Positions 8,552 to 17,088 are shown, counted from the stretch's first letter. The stretch is DNA of 35,542 bases from Halomonas sp. (GCF_020832045.1 NZ_JAFIFK010000051.1:1-35542); one strand, 5' to 3'. A program made the numbers and translations. The notes: a model not told the origin generated them from the letters alone.

Positions 8552-8931
8552 GGCGTACCCGGTCCGAACTTGTCGCTGGCATCGACAATGGCTGCCGCCT
8601 GCTTGCCATAGCTCCGGTGAAGCTCGCGCTGGCGGCGGCTATTGCCCATCAGTTGGCCAAGTTCGCTGCGCCGCGCCAGCAAGTGCTCGCGAATGGCCAG
8701 ATCATCGGCAAGTATCGCTTCAAGCAGCTCGGCTTTGCGCTGCATGCCTTCGTCATCGAGTTCGGCATCTTTGTCCAGCTGCCGCAGCCGGTCCGCCAAC
8801 TGGAGATAATCGGACTGCCGCTCGATCAACGCATCCCACTCGCCGGCCTTGGCCAGCTCAAGCATGATGGCAACCTGCTGCCGAAGCTGAGCATAGCCGT
8901 CCAGAACGGCGCTTGTGGTCGTCATTGCCAT
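8548..8931 (-). CDS. fliT: Flagellar protein FliT (export chaperone)
   Basis: FliT is a small helical chaperone for the cap protein FliD, and in enterics it also inhibits FlhDC. The 127-residue product is all-helical and charged, with the pattern YAQLRQQVAIMLELAKAGEWDALIERQSDY typical of the family N-terminus. The length matches enteric FliT (about 121). Its start codon directly follows the fliS stop, and it overlaps fliK by 4 nt, so fliS-fliT-fliK are tightly coupled. A second Met two codons in (8925) is also possible. Two FliD proteins are encoded about 12 kb away; which one it serves is not evident. Confidence 0.87.
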   Translation of the reverse strand: MAMTTTSAVLDGYAQLRQQVAIMLELAKAGEWDALIERQSDYLQLADRLRQLDKDAELDDEGMQRKAELLEAILADDLAIREHLLARRSELGQLMGNSRRQRELHRSYGKQAAAIVDASDKFGPGTP

Positions 8932-9342
8932 TCAACCTTGCGCTCCCGCGCTGCCAATTTCACGCCATGCCGAAGCAATATCCTCGAGCAAGCTCTCAGC
9001 TTGGTCGAGACTTTCCTGATCGTTGTGCCGGTTAGCGGCCAAAAGCAGCCGACCGATGTAATCGTAGAGCGAGCCGAGTCGATCGGCGATCTCGCCACCC
9101 TTCTCACGATCCAGAGCGGCCAGCAACCCATTGTTGATGATATTCAGCGCCTTTGAGATGGATTTCCCCTTCTCGGCAATGTTCCCGGCCTGCATATGTA
9201 TGCGTGCTGCACGAATAGCCCCCTGGGCGCCATCGAACAGCATCACGATGAGCTGATGCGGCGAAGCCGCCATTACCCCACTTTCTACGCCAACCCGCGC
9301 ATAGGCGCCGGCGCCACGGCCGTAAGCGGCTGCTCTACTCAT
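8932..9342 (-). CDS. fliS: Flagellin export chaperone FliS
   Basis: FliS binds the flagellin C-terminus in the cytoplasm, prevents polymerisation and delivers flagellin for export. The 136-residue product contains the family signature YARVGVESGVMAASPHQLIVMLFDGAQ near residues 13-40 and LGSLYDYIGRLLLAANRHND further on. I chose ATG 9342 because GGAG lies 8 nt upstream and the family N-terminus begins close to this point. An in-frame ATG at 9411 would add 23 residues with no family match. The gene heads fliS-fliT-fliK-flhB-like, with a FliA promoter about 160 nt upstream, and lies far from fliC and fliD. Confidence 0.95.
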   Translation of the reverse strand: MSRAAAYGRGAGAYARVGVESGVMAASPHQLIVMLFDGAQGAIRAARIHMQAGNIAEKGKSISKALNIINNGLLAALDREKGGEIADRLGSLYDYIGRLLLAANRHNDQESLDQAESLLEDIASAWREIGSAGAQG

Positions 9343-9502
9343 GAAACGTTCTCCGGTAAAATGACAGAGGCTGCCTACCATTCGATATGCATAAGGTACA
9401 TAGGGGGGCATATCGAGCCCCCACTAACCCGCTTATGCCAGTCTGGCAGACTTTGCGCCTAGGGTTCCGGTGAAAAGCCCGCGACCTAGGGGTTATTTCC
9501 TT
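9343..9502 (-). other. Long structured leader of fliS
   Basis: From the FliA promoter the leader would be about 150 nt, longer than the other FliA leaders here. It holds a perfect dyad TGCCAGTCTGGCA (9436-9448) that overlaps a second one, GTCTGGCAGAC (9441-9451). The two stems exclude each other. Separated CCTAGG copies (9468 and 9485 regions) and a GGGGGC...GCCCCC stem near 9405-9422 also occur. No matching known RNA family was recognised. Confidence 0.45.
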
Positions 9503-9529
9503 CTATCGACCTAAACTGGAACAACTTTA
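9503..9529 (-). promoter_or_regulatory. FliA (sigma-28) promoter for fliS-fliT-fliK
   Basis: The minus strand reads TAAAGTTG-N11-GTCGATAG, 13 of 16 matches, starting 10 nt beyond the stop codon of the upstream PilZ-HD-GYP gene. Confidence 0.78.
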
Positions 9530-9538
9530 GCGCAGCCC

Positions 9539-11230
9539 TTACGTGGAAACCGGCAGCTCTTCCGTTATCTCGCCCAAGCGCGATACGACGTCACCCCGCA
9601 GCAGCTCTCCCACTGCCTCTGCGGGGGGACCAACCTCCTCGACCAGCTGCACCTGGAAAGGTTTACCTTGCTGATCGAGCCGCTGAATCCAGCCCAGCGC
9701 ACCACCGGAGAAGCGCACCAGCGACCCTACCGGGCGCAAACCGAAGCGCTGCACATAGCGCTTGACCCAGCGCGGATCGAACTGCTGGGGGGAAGTGAGA
9801 AGATGCCGGTAGGCGGCATCGATGCGCCAGGCGGGGCGATCGGCACGGTCCCGGCGCATCGCCTCGACCACGTCGACCACCGCGCTCATGCGAGCCAGCT
9901 CGGGAAGCCCCTCGCTAGTCGCTCCCGCGGGATAACCGCTGCCATCCAGGCGTTCGTTAGTGCAGGCCAGCACGGCATGCATGACGCTTTCGGAAAGCCA
10001 ATGGCAGCGCGTCATCCGCTGAAGCAGCAGGTCGACATGCTGCTGGAGGCTTGCATGCTCCTCCGGCCCGAACGACGCCAGGGCAAGCAGCCCGGGGGGC
10101 AGCAGCCCTTTACCAAGATCATGAATCATGGCGGTTGCCGCCAGCGCCTTGCGTATGTCACGTGGCACCGAATTACTGCTGGCCAGCGCCAGCATCTGAA
10201 CGGCGACACTCAAACCATGACGCACCAGTACCGGCTCCTGACCCAGACAGCGGGTAGCAAAGAGCAACGCTTCAATGTCCTCTTCGGCTAGCTGTAGCAG
10301 CATGTCGGCATGGCGGGAGAGCTGCACCGGGTCGATATCGTCGCCCTGCTGCAGTTCCAGCAACTGAGCATCGAGATACCCCGCCACACGCGCCAGGCGT
10401 CGCGCCATGGGTGTGGCGTAGGTCAAGACGTTCCGCCGTCCCACCGGAGAAGAGCTACCAGCCGACTGACTCTGAAAGAGCATGGAGGGGAGCCGGCCAA
10501 CATCGGCCTCGTCGCCATAACGTAACGACTCGCGCTCGATCTCGCGGACGAAGAACCATAGCTTGCGCTCCTGCTCGGCACTGCACCTCTCGAAGTGAAA
10601 ACCGACACGCAAGGTTTGGCGGTCACTGTCCGCCACCTTGTGGCGTGGAGCCGCCTCTACAGAGAAGCGGGTGCCATTGGGGAAGCAGAATTCGATCTCG
10701 ACCAGCACCACTTCGGCAAGCAGCGTTGCCGCCGAAGAGGGAAGTTCCAATTGACAGCCCTGCTGGGAGAGATCCTTGAGGTCACCCTGCACAGAGAGAT
10801 CGTTATCGCCCTCGGTGCTTCGCACGATGGCGCCAACTTCCATGCCCAGCCGCAAGCGGGCTCGGAAGGCTTCACGGCGTTGCAGCTCTTCCAGATAATG
10901 GGGATAGTCGCACTGGCACTGCACTCGCCCATTTGTCGTGTCGATCTCCTCGGTCTTGAGTACTGGTGTACGAACCATCTTGCCGTGCACCTGCCCCAAC
11001 AGGCGAAAACCGATACCCCGCTTCAATTCGCCGACTATCTCGCGAATGGCGGTGATGTCGAGAAGCATCGATTCCGGCGCGGACTGCTCCATCACCACTA
11101 CAGGTATGGGCGTGCTGTCGGGCTTGTCGAGCAGCAATGACGCCCCTCCAGGCTGAATCAGTTGCTCCAGCAACGCCTCGATTTCGCTGGGACTCCCCAC
11201 CCGAATGAACTCATCCTGGACCTCCCCCAT
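9539..11230 (-). CDS. YcgR/PilZ flagellar-brake-type protein fused to HD-GYP-like domain
   Basis: The 563-residue soluble protein joins three parts. A YcgR-type N-terminal domain is about 10-105. A PilZ c-di-GMP-binding domain is about 115-230, with both ligand motifs intact: RxxxR at 119-123 (REAFR) and DxSxxG at 153-158 (DLSQQG). An HD-GYP-like domain is about 330-470. The last keeps His338, HD at 370-371 (MIHDLGKG), His398, DGSGYP at 429-434 and Asp453, but the usual HH before ExxDGSGYP is TN (424-425), so two expected metal ligands are missing. Activity as a c-di-GMP phosphodiesterase is doubtful. YcgR acts as a c-di-GMP-dependent motor brake, which suits this locus. ATG 11230 has GGAG 8 nt upstream. 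No FliA site precedes it, and the next gene upstream ends 56 nt away. Confidence 0.88.
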   Translation of the reverse strand: MGEVQDEFIRVGSPSEIEALLEQLIQPGGASLLLDKPDSTPIPVVVMEQSAPESMLLDITAIREIVGELKRGIGFRLLGQVHGKMVRTPVLKTEEIDTTNGRVQCQCDYPHYLEELQRREAFRARLRLGMEVGAIVRSTEGDNDLSVQGDLKDLSQQGCQLELPSSAATLLAEVVLVEIEFCFPNGTRFSVEAAPRHKVADSDRQTLRVGFHFERCSAEQERKLWFFVREIERESLRYGDEADVGRLPSMLFQSQSAGSSSPVGRRNVLTYATPMARRLARVAGYLDAQLLELQQGDDIDPVQLSRHADMLLQLAEEDIEALLFATRCLGQEPVLVRHGLSVAVQMLALASSNSVPRDIRKALAATAMIHDLGKGLLPPGLLALASFGPEEHASLQQHVDLLLQRMTRCHWLSESVMHAVLACTNERLDGSGYPAGATSEGLPELARMSAVVDVVEAMRRDRADRPAWRIDAAYRHLLTSPQQFDPRWVKRYVQRFGLRPVGSLVRFSGGALGWIQRLDQQGKPFQVQLVEEVGPPAEAVGELLRGDVVSRLGEITEELPVST

Positions 11231-11286
11231 TCTTGCTTCTCCGCCCCTTGAACTGATTATTAGTCGTTTTGAGTTATTCGCTCTTG

Positions 11287-14200
11287 CTACAGCGTTCGAT
11301 CAACCGATAGGAGTGGAACCGAAACCGGTAATCTTGGCTCGTCAAGATACGCCTTAAGCTTGTCGAATGGCATCGGGCGAGCGAAGAAAAACCCTTGGAA
11401 TACGTCGCAGCCATGGGCTGCCAGGAAGTCCCGTTGCGCCTGTTCTTCGATCCCTTCTGCAACCACGGCAAGACCCAGATGGTGCGCCATGGAAATGATG
11501 GCCTGTACGATGGCGCTATCATGGCGGCTACTGGCGATGTCGCGCACGAAGCTGCGGTCGATCTTGATCTTGCCGATAGGCAACTGCTTGAGATAGCTGA
11601 GGCTGGAGTAACCGGTACCGAAGTCATCGATGGAGACTTCAACCCCCATGTCACGCAGCCGATGCAATGTCTCCACGGCCGCGGCGGAGTCGGCCATGAG
11701 AATTCCCTCGGTAAGTTCCAGCTCGAGGTACTCCGCCGCAAGACCGGTTTCCAGGAGAGCCTGCTGCAGATTGGACAAAAAGTTGGGACGCCGGAACTGC
11801 AGCGGGGAAAGATTGACCGAAACGCGTAGACGGCCGTAGCCCTCGGCTATCAATCGACACATGTCGCGGCATGCTTGTCGCAGCACCCACTCACTGATGG
11901 GGCCAATCTGGCCGGTATCCTCGGCCAGCGGGATGAACAAACCGGGAGAGAGGTAACCCTTTACCGGATGCTTCCAGCGTACCAGCGCCTCGACTCCGAC
12001 GACATTGCCACTACGGGCATCGAGCAGTGGCTGATAGTGTAGCTCGAAGTTCTCCGCCTCGATCGCCTCCTGCAGATCGTTACGCAGCGCCATACGGGCG
12101 CTTACTTCATCGTTGATATCACTGGTGAAGCACTCCCAGGCGTTCCGCCCTTTCTGTTTGGCCCGATACATGGCCATATCGGCCTGCTGGATCAGCTCCA
12201 CCGGATTTTCCAATTCACCCTGCAAGAAGGCGATGCCCACACTGGCACCGATGTAGAGTTCGTGCTCAGCGACGCGGAAGGGGCGGCGCAGGCAGACCAG
12301 CAGGCGCTCGACCAGACGGATGGCACTCTCCTCTCGCGTCAATTCGGGCAGCAGAATGACGAACTCGTCGCTGCCGAACCGCGCCAGCGTATCGCCGGGG
12401 TCCAGCTCTTCCCCCAGGCGCTGAGCGACCTGGATCAGCACCTGGTCGCCCACTTCATGGCCAAGGCTGTCGTTGATCGGTTTGAAGTCGTCCAGGTCGA
12501 CGAACAGCACGGCGAGAACCCGTCCATGTCGCTTGGCCAGCATGACGTCGTGCAGCAGGTGATCCTCGAACAAGGAGCGATTGGCGAGCCCCGTCAGCGC
12601 ATCGTGGCTGGCATGGAAAGACAATTTCGCTTCATACGACTTGCGCTCGGAAATATCATGCAGCACACCCACGAAGTGGGTGACCGGCCCCTCACCGTCT
12701 CGAACCGGCGCCAAATAGAGATTGTTCCAGAACGGCGTGCCATCTTTCCGGTAGTTACACAGAGTGACGTTGATGTCTCGCTGCTCTGCGAGCGCTTGAT
12801 TCATTTTCGCCACCGTTTCGGCATCGGTTTCACTACCCTGCAGGAAGTCGCAGTTGCGGCCCAGCACCTCATCACGGGAGTAACCGGTAATATGTTCGAA
12901 CGACTCATTCACGTACACCACCGGCATGCCTTCGGCGCAGGCGTCGGAGATGACGATGCCATTGTTCGTAGCCTCGACGCTGCGTTGCAAGATGCGCAGC
13001 TCCGTTTCGCGCCGATGCTTATCGGTCATGTCCTTGGCTATACCATAGAAACCGATGACCGTATCGTTGACGACGATGGGTAGGTTGGTCACGTCGAGAT
13101 AGGCACTGCGCCCATCACTGCGGTGAATGGTGGCGGAGTAGCGAAAGGCTTGACCCGGGTCGGCATCGATGTACAGCGATTGGATATGTGGACGGTCCTC
13201 GGGCAAGACCAGCGCCGAGTAGTGAGAGCCGATCAGCTTGTCCATCGCGTAACCCGTCACCTCGCTGCATGCGGCGTTGACTGAGGTGAAGTAGCCCTCC
13301 AGATCCAGTGAGAACACCGCATCGGGATGGTAGGTGAACAGCGAGCGATAGCGCTGCTCGTTCTGTTTCAATGCCTCACGATTACGCTCACGCTCCACCG
13401 CCAGCGATACCAGCTCGGCAGCTTCTATCACCCGTCGCCGATCGCTTTTGGTGGGCTCGCCAGGCTCGCGATAGTAGATGGCGAAGGTTCCCAGCACCTC
13501 CGAGTTGCTTGCGGTCACCGGGAAGGACCAACACGCTCGAAGGCCGTGCTCGGCGGCGACATCGTGGAAGTCTCTCCAGCGAGGGTCAAGGGCGATATCC
13601 CTGCATACCACGAAGTCACGAATGAAAGCCGCACGGCCACAGGCGCCATTTTCAGGGCCGATCGCCACGCCTCGCGCTCGTTCACAGTAGGCTGGTGAAA
13701 GGCTGACGCTGAAGATTCGATCAAGATGCAGGCGCGCCTCGTCGCTGAGCATGATGGAGGCAATACTACCCGGCACCTGCGCTTCCACGATTCGGCAGAT
13801 AGCGGCAAGGATCTCTTCCAGCGGCTGATCGCGTGCTATCAGCGTCTGTACGCGCTGCTGAGCCCGAAGATGACGCTGAGTTCGCGCCAGGGCCAAGGAG
13901 CGCCGACGACTGAGGTCGGAGATAGCCAGGCTGAACGCCAGCAAATACGTCATCACCAGACCAGCCACTGCCACGCCCAGCGGCATTAGCCCCCCTGGGC
14001 TGGAGGAAACCACAGGTCCCTCACCCTCGACTTGCAGGCTTAGCGTAGCGCCACCGGGGAGCACCAGGAGCCCCCGCTGAAGTTCGGTGTGCGTCGGGCC
14101 GACTTGCTTATTACTCACCATTAGATGGCCATGACGCCGAACGGAGAGCGAAAGCGGCGTGACCAAAGAGCGAATCTCCTGGTCCAGCAAACGACTGAGG

Positions 14201-15279
14201 TCGAGCACGGCCACCAGGCGGGCTTCACCGCCCCTTGGATTGTTCAAGGGAACGGACAATAGTGCCATTTCAGGACGGGAGCCATCCGGAAGCACCCAGC
14301 GAGGGTAGCTGCCCCCGACATCCAGCCAGTCCATCAGCCAATCGTGCTGCTCGAGCCAATTGAGGAGCTGAAAGCTGGTGCTGCGTTCCCGCCCCCAGAG
14401 AAAGCGTTCGCTGGCGGCATCCTGCCAATAGAGCGAGACCAAGCTCGTCATATCGCGAAAAGCTGCATCGGCCTCGCCACGTCGAAACGAGGCAGGCGGC
14501 AGTCCATCGGCCTCGGCCCAGCGCGCCGCCATACGTTGTAGCTGGCGCTGACGGCTGTCCATGATGCGCTCGGCCGTTATCTTGAAGTTGGCCAGCAACT
14601 CCCCGGCATGCTGTTGCCTCGCGGCATAGTGCTGCCAAGTGAGTGCGTACCAGGCGAGCCCGCTGACCAACACCCCACTTACCAGTGCTACCGCTACGCC
14701 GCGACTCAGGATCGGCGTGACAGATGGATGACGCGCTATCAATACCATGGCCGTGCCGGTCAGTACCGCAGGGAGCGCGGTAAAGGGCGTGGCAAAGGCG
14801 GCTCCCCAGGGGCTTGAGGGCAGCAGATCGGGTCTCAGCCCGGCAATGATACTCAGCCCACCGACGAGAAATATGCCGGCTCCTCCCAGCCACCAGACCA
14901 GGCGCATACGCGAAGTGCTGACGCCTGCCATGAAGCAGGTCGAGACGATCAACAGGGCAATGCACGTCGCCGGCGAAAGCATGAACTGAGCCGGCATGAA
15001 CCCTCCACCCGTGGAGGGCAACCATGCCAAAACAGGGGCATAAAGCCCGAACGGGAGCAGCACCATCCCGCAGAATTGCGCCGTTTTGACTTTTCCAAGT
15101 AGCGTGGCCAGCAGGCCGCAGCCCACCAGCAACATGATTGGCAAACTGATCCAGGCCGGCCGCCACTCCCCGGGCAGCTGCCAGCTAGCCAAGCCATTGA
15201 TGACACCCATGACCAGCAGCAGCAGCGGCACGAGCACCAGCCAGGTATGCAGCGCTACCTGCTGAGAATTGTTGGGCAT
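11287..15279 (-). CDS. Membrane GAF-PAS-LOV-like-GGDEF-EAL c-di-GMP protein
   Basis: The protein of about 1330 residues starts with some seven TM helices (about 10-215). A probable periplasmic sensor region (about 215-425) and an eighth TM helix follow. The cytoplasmic part has GAF (about 480-635), PAS (640-760), a LOV-like PAS (770-890), GGDEF (890-1055) and EAL (1070-1310). The LOV-like domain has GRNCDFLQG with the photoreactive-type Cys, plus NYRKDGTPFWN; the usual Arg after Cys is Asp, and the usual Gln in FVGVQ is Leu. The cyclase motif is GSDEF, without an RxxD inhibitory site. The EAL domain has all family residues (EAL, NLSPLQF, ELTEG, DDFGTG, KIDRSF, EGIEE, QGF), so phosphodiesterase activity is likely and cyclase activity uncertain. 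ATG 15279 has GAGG nearby. The GTG at 15303 would lie at the first bases of the FliA transcript, so it is rejected. Confidence 0.93.
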   Translation of the reverse strand: MPNNSQQVALHTWLVLVPLLLLVMGVINGLASWQLPGEWRPAWISLPIMLLVGCGLLATLLGKVKTAQFCGMVLLPFGLYAPVLAWLPSTGGGFMPAQFMLSPATCIALLIVSTCFMAGVSTSRMRLVWWLGGAGIFLVGGLSIIAGLRPDLLPSSPWGAAFATPFTALPAVLTGTAMVLIARHPSVTPILSRGVAVALVSGVLVSGLAWYALTWQHYAARQQHAGELLANFKITAERIMDSRQRQLQRMAARWAEADGLPPASFRRGEADAAFRDMTSLVSLYWQDAASERFLWGRERSTSFQLLNWLEQHDWLMDWLDVGGSYPRWVLPDGSRPEMALLSVPLNNPRGGEARLVAVLDLSRLLDQEIRSLVTPLSLSVRRHGHLMVSNKQVGPTHTELQRGLLVLPGGATLSLQVEGEGPVVSSSPGGLMPLGVAVAGLVMTYLLAFSLAISDLSRRRSLALARTQRHLRAQQRVQTLIARDQPLEEILAAICRIVEAQVPGSIASIMLSDEARLHLDRIFSVSLSPAYCERARGVAIGPENGACGRAAFIRDFVVCRDIALDPRWRDFHDVAAEHGLRACWSFPVTASNSEVLGTFAIYYREPGEPTKSDRRRVIEAAELVSLAVERERNREALKQNEQRYRSLFTYHPDAVFSLDLEGYFTSVNAACSEVTGYAMDKLIGSHYSALVLPEDRPHIQSLYIDADPGQAFRYSATIHRSDGRSAYLDVTNLPIVVNDTVIGFYGIAKDMTDKHRRETELRILQRSVEATNNGIVISDACAEGMPVVYVNESFEHITGYSRDEVLGRNCDFLQGSETDAETVAKMNQALAEQRDINVTLCNYRKDGTPFWNNLYLAPVRDGEGPVTHFVGVLHDISERKSYEAKLSFHASHDALTGLANRSLFEDHLLHDVMLAKRHGRVLAVLFVDLDDFKPINDSLGHEVGDQVLIQVAQRLGEELDPGDTLARFGSDEFVILLPELTREESAIRLVERLLVCLRRPFRVAEHELYIGASVGIAFLQGELENPVELIQQADMAMYRAKQKGRNAWECFTSDINDEVSARMALRNDLQEAIEAENFELHYQPLLDARSGNVVGVEALVRWKHPVKGYLSPGLFIPLAEDTGQIGPISEWVLRQACRDMCRLIAEGYGRLRVSVNLSPLQFRRPNFLSNLQQALLETGLAAEYLELELTEGILMADSAAAVETLHRLRDMGVEVSIDDFGTGYSSLSYLKQLPIGKIKIDRSFVRDIASSRHDSAIVQAIISMAHHLGLAVVAEGIEEQAQRDFLAAHGCDVFQGFFFARPMPFDKLKAYLDEPRLPVSVPLLSVDRTL

Positions 15280-15311
15280 CGGCCCCTCGCTCGCTAACTT
15301 CACTGAAGGCT

Positions 15312-15338
15312 TTATCGGCAGGAAGCAACGAAACTTGA
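15312..15338 (-). promoter_or_regulatory. FliA (sigma-28) promoter for the LOV-like GGDEF-EAL gene
   Basis: The minus strand reads TCAAGTTT-N11-GCCGATAA, 15 of 16 matches and the best FliA site in the window. The predicted transcript starts near 15305, which decides for ATG 15279 over GTG 15303. Confidence 0.88.
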
Positions 15339-15349
15339 GGTAATGGGGG

Positions 15350-16573
15350 CTACTCGCTGCCCGCTGCGTCCCGCCCCGAAATGACCTGATTGCGCCCTTC
15401 TCGCTTGGCGCGATAAAGCGCCTCGTCAGCGCGCTTCAGAGCCACGAGAGGTGGTTCATCCCGCTCCAGTCGGCTCACACCGATACTGGTGGTCACAGCA
15501 ATGGGTTGGCCGTCGTGATCGGTAAACTCGCTCTTCTCCACGGCGCAGCGGATCCGCTCGGCAACCTCCATCGCCCTGGCTTGGCTGCTCCCTACCAATA
15601 AAATGACGAACTCTTCCCCTCCGTAGCGCGCAACGCAGTCATGGCGACGAGTCTGACGAACCAGTAGGTCGGCGAACTGGCACAGCACCCTGTCACCGAC
15701 AGAATGACCATAGCTGTCATTGATGCGCTTGAAGTGGTCCAGATCGAGCATCAGGATGGAGCAGGGAATATTGCCCAAGCTGTCCTGACCCGCGGTATCA
15801 CTCTGCCACGCCTGCACCTTGGCCAGATGGACCTCGAGCGCACGGCGATTGAAAAGCCCGGTCAAGGGGTCGTGGGTGGCCTGCCGGTAGAGCCGCAGCA
15901 ACAGACTGAGCTGGAAATGGTTGGCCGCCAGCGATACCACCAGCAGGCTTGCCAGCAGCAGCAGGCTTTCCACACCGTTCCCGGTCAGCCAGCTGCCGTC
16001 AGAGAATTGCGCGAAAGCCAGCAGCGCCAACATCGCGAGGCCGGCCCCCAGCGACTCTAATAAGGTAAAAGGAAAGACACTGAGCGCCGCAACGAGCAGG
16101 AAGGGAATGAAACCGTAACCGATCAGACCGTTTACTTGATCCCCCGGCAACATGACCAATACGAATAGATAGAAGAACGCCGGCAGCGCCAGCAACATGC
16201 CGGCACTGAAACGAATACGGCGTATACGTTCGCGGCTGATATAAGCCAGTAGCAGCACACCCACCAACCCCACCATCAGCAAGACACGGCCAATTAGCGT
16301 GTAGCGAAGCAGTTCAGCCGGTAAAGCCAGAGAATCGACGACGATCCACAGCGGCGAAAGCAGGGCGAAGATGAGCCCGACCGCCAGCACGCGACTGCGC
16401 AAGTAGCGCGCATGGGCAAAGGAGAAGTCTTTCGAATGGTGCCGATTGCTCAGCGTATCGCCAAGGGCGCTGAGGCCGACGAAAAGCTCGTGTCCCACCT
16501 CCGGCGGTTCGGCCAGGGCATCCAGACGACGGTTCTGGTAATCGCGAGGTTCAGGCGACTTACTGGCGAACAT
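15350..16573 (-). CDS. Membrane-bound diguanylate cyclase (GGDEF)
   Basis: This is a predicted c-di-GMP synthase. The 407-residue product has a short cytoplasmic N-terminus, about six TM helices (about 60-230) and a C-terminal GGDEF domain (about 235-400). The active-site motif is GGEEF in ARYGGEEFVILL. The RxxD inhibitory site (RRHD) lies five residues before it, so the enzyme should be active and subject to product inhibition. DLDHFKRINDSYGH and RADEALYRAKREGRN are also conserved. I chose ATG 16573 because a GGGG stretch lies about 8 nt upstream; a GTG at 16630 would add 19 residues. No FliA site was found before it. A TATAAC sequence near 16640-16650 is a weak sigma-70 -10 candidate. The signal sensed by the membrane part is unknown. 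Confidence 0.92.
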   Translation of the reverse strand: MFASKSPEPRDYQNRRLDALAEPPEVGHELFVGLSALGDTLSNRHHSKDFSFAHARYLRSRVLAVGLIFALLSPLWIVVDSLALPAELLRYTLIGRVLLMVGLVGVLLLAYISRERIRRIRFSAGMLLALPAFFYLFVLVMLPGDQVNGLIGYGFIPFLLVAALSVFPFTLLESLGAGLAMLALLAFAQFSDGSWLTGNGVESLLLLASLLVVSLAANHFQLSLLLRLYRQATHDPLTGLFNRRALEVHLAKVQAWQSDTAGQDSLGNIPCSILMLDLDHFKRINDSYGHSVGDRVLCQFADLLVRQTRRHDCVARYGGEEFVILLVGSSQARAMEVAERIRCAVEKSEFTDHDGQPIAVTTSIGVSRLERDEPPLVALKRADEALYRAKREGRNQVISGRDAAGSE

Positions 16574-16733
16574 GGTAAAGCCCCGTGAAGCGGCCGCATG
16601 CCGGCCAGTGAGAGATGCTTGATAACGCACAGAGCTGTGTTATATCAGAGCCCACTCAAGGTAACGAGACGCAAAGGTTTGACATTCGACAAATATACCG
16701 ATGTAACACCGCCATTCGTGAAGCGATGCCGCC

Positions 16734-16958
16734 TTATTTTTTCAAACGCTCGATCGTTTGAAAGCGTCCCTCCGCGGAAAAGGAGAGACGAAAGGTGCCA
16801 TGCACCCCATCTCGGGTCACCACTCTCCTCAGCGCTTCGGCAGGAAACACCACGCGCCGACCATCCAAGCTATGAGCCAGCACCTGCCCTACTCTGCCCT
16901 CATAGTGCGCCAGGCAGGCCTTGGCGGAGAGCTGGATCACGACATCGATACTCGGCAT
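16734..16958 (-). CDS. DUF2835 family protein
   Basis: This small protein of about 74 residues has unknown function. It matches my recollection of the DUF2835 pattern: IDVVIQLSAKACLAHYEG, then VLAHSLDGRRVVFPAEALR, then a closing segment FRLSFSAEGRFQTIERL. I chose ATG 16958 because the family domain begins here and the product then has the usual length of about 70. The open frame extends upstream to 17084 through an Arg-rich stretch that looks unlike the family. There is no strong ribosome site at either start. It appears to be a single gene between the diguanylate cyclase and a receptor, with no evident flagellar role. Confidence 0.78.
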   Translation of the reverse strand: MPSIDVVIQLSAKACLAHYEGRVGQVLAHSLDGRRVVFPAEALRRVVTRDGVHGTFRLSFSAEGRFQTIERLKK

Positions 16959-17088
16959 GTAACGTTGATACCCCGGACCGGCCAAACGAAGGAACTCTAC
17001 CTGAACCCAGCAGGCACTGGAGTCAATCCGGCGTCTCCGGCTACGCGGATGATCGGGGAATTGAACCTCATGAACTGAATACATGGAA

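Noticed and set aside
9343..9411. N-terminal extension of FliS from ATG 9411
   Set aside because: The extra 23 residues do not resemble FliS, and ATG 9342 has a better ribosome site and the usual family N-terminus.
9420..9500. c-di-GMP-I riboswitch before fliS
   Set aside because: Only a GCGCAAAG stretch and a GCGGGTTA segment resemble it; the GGCAAACC arm and the tetraloop stem are not found.
15280..15303. GTG start giving an eight-residue longer LOV-like GGDEF-EAL protein
   Set aside because: The predicted FliA transcript begins near 15305, leaving no room for a ribosome site, whereas ATG 15279 has GAGG upstream.
16738..16762. Hairpin TTTCAAACG / CGTTTGAAA at the 3' end of the DUF2835 gene
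   Set aside because: It lies within the coding sequence and is followed by A and not T in the direction of transcription, so it is not a terminator.
16959..17084. Upstream extension of the DUF2835 frame
   Set aside because: The stretch is Arg-rich, unlike the family, and would make the protein much longer than usual.
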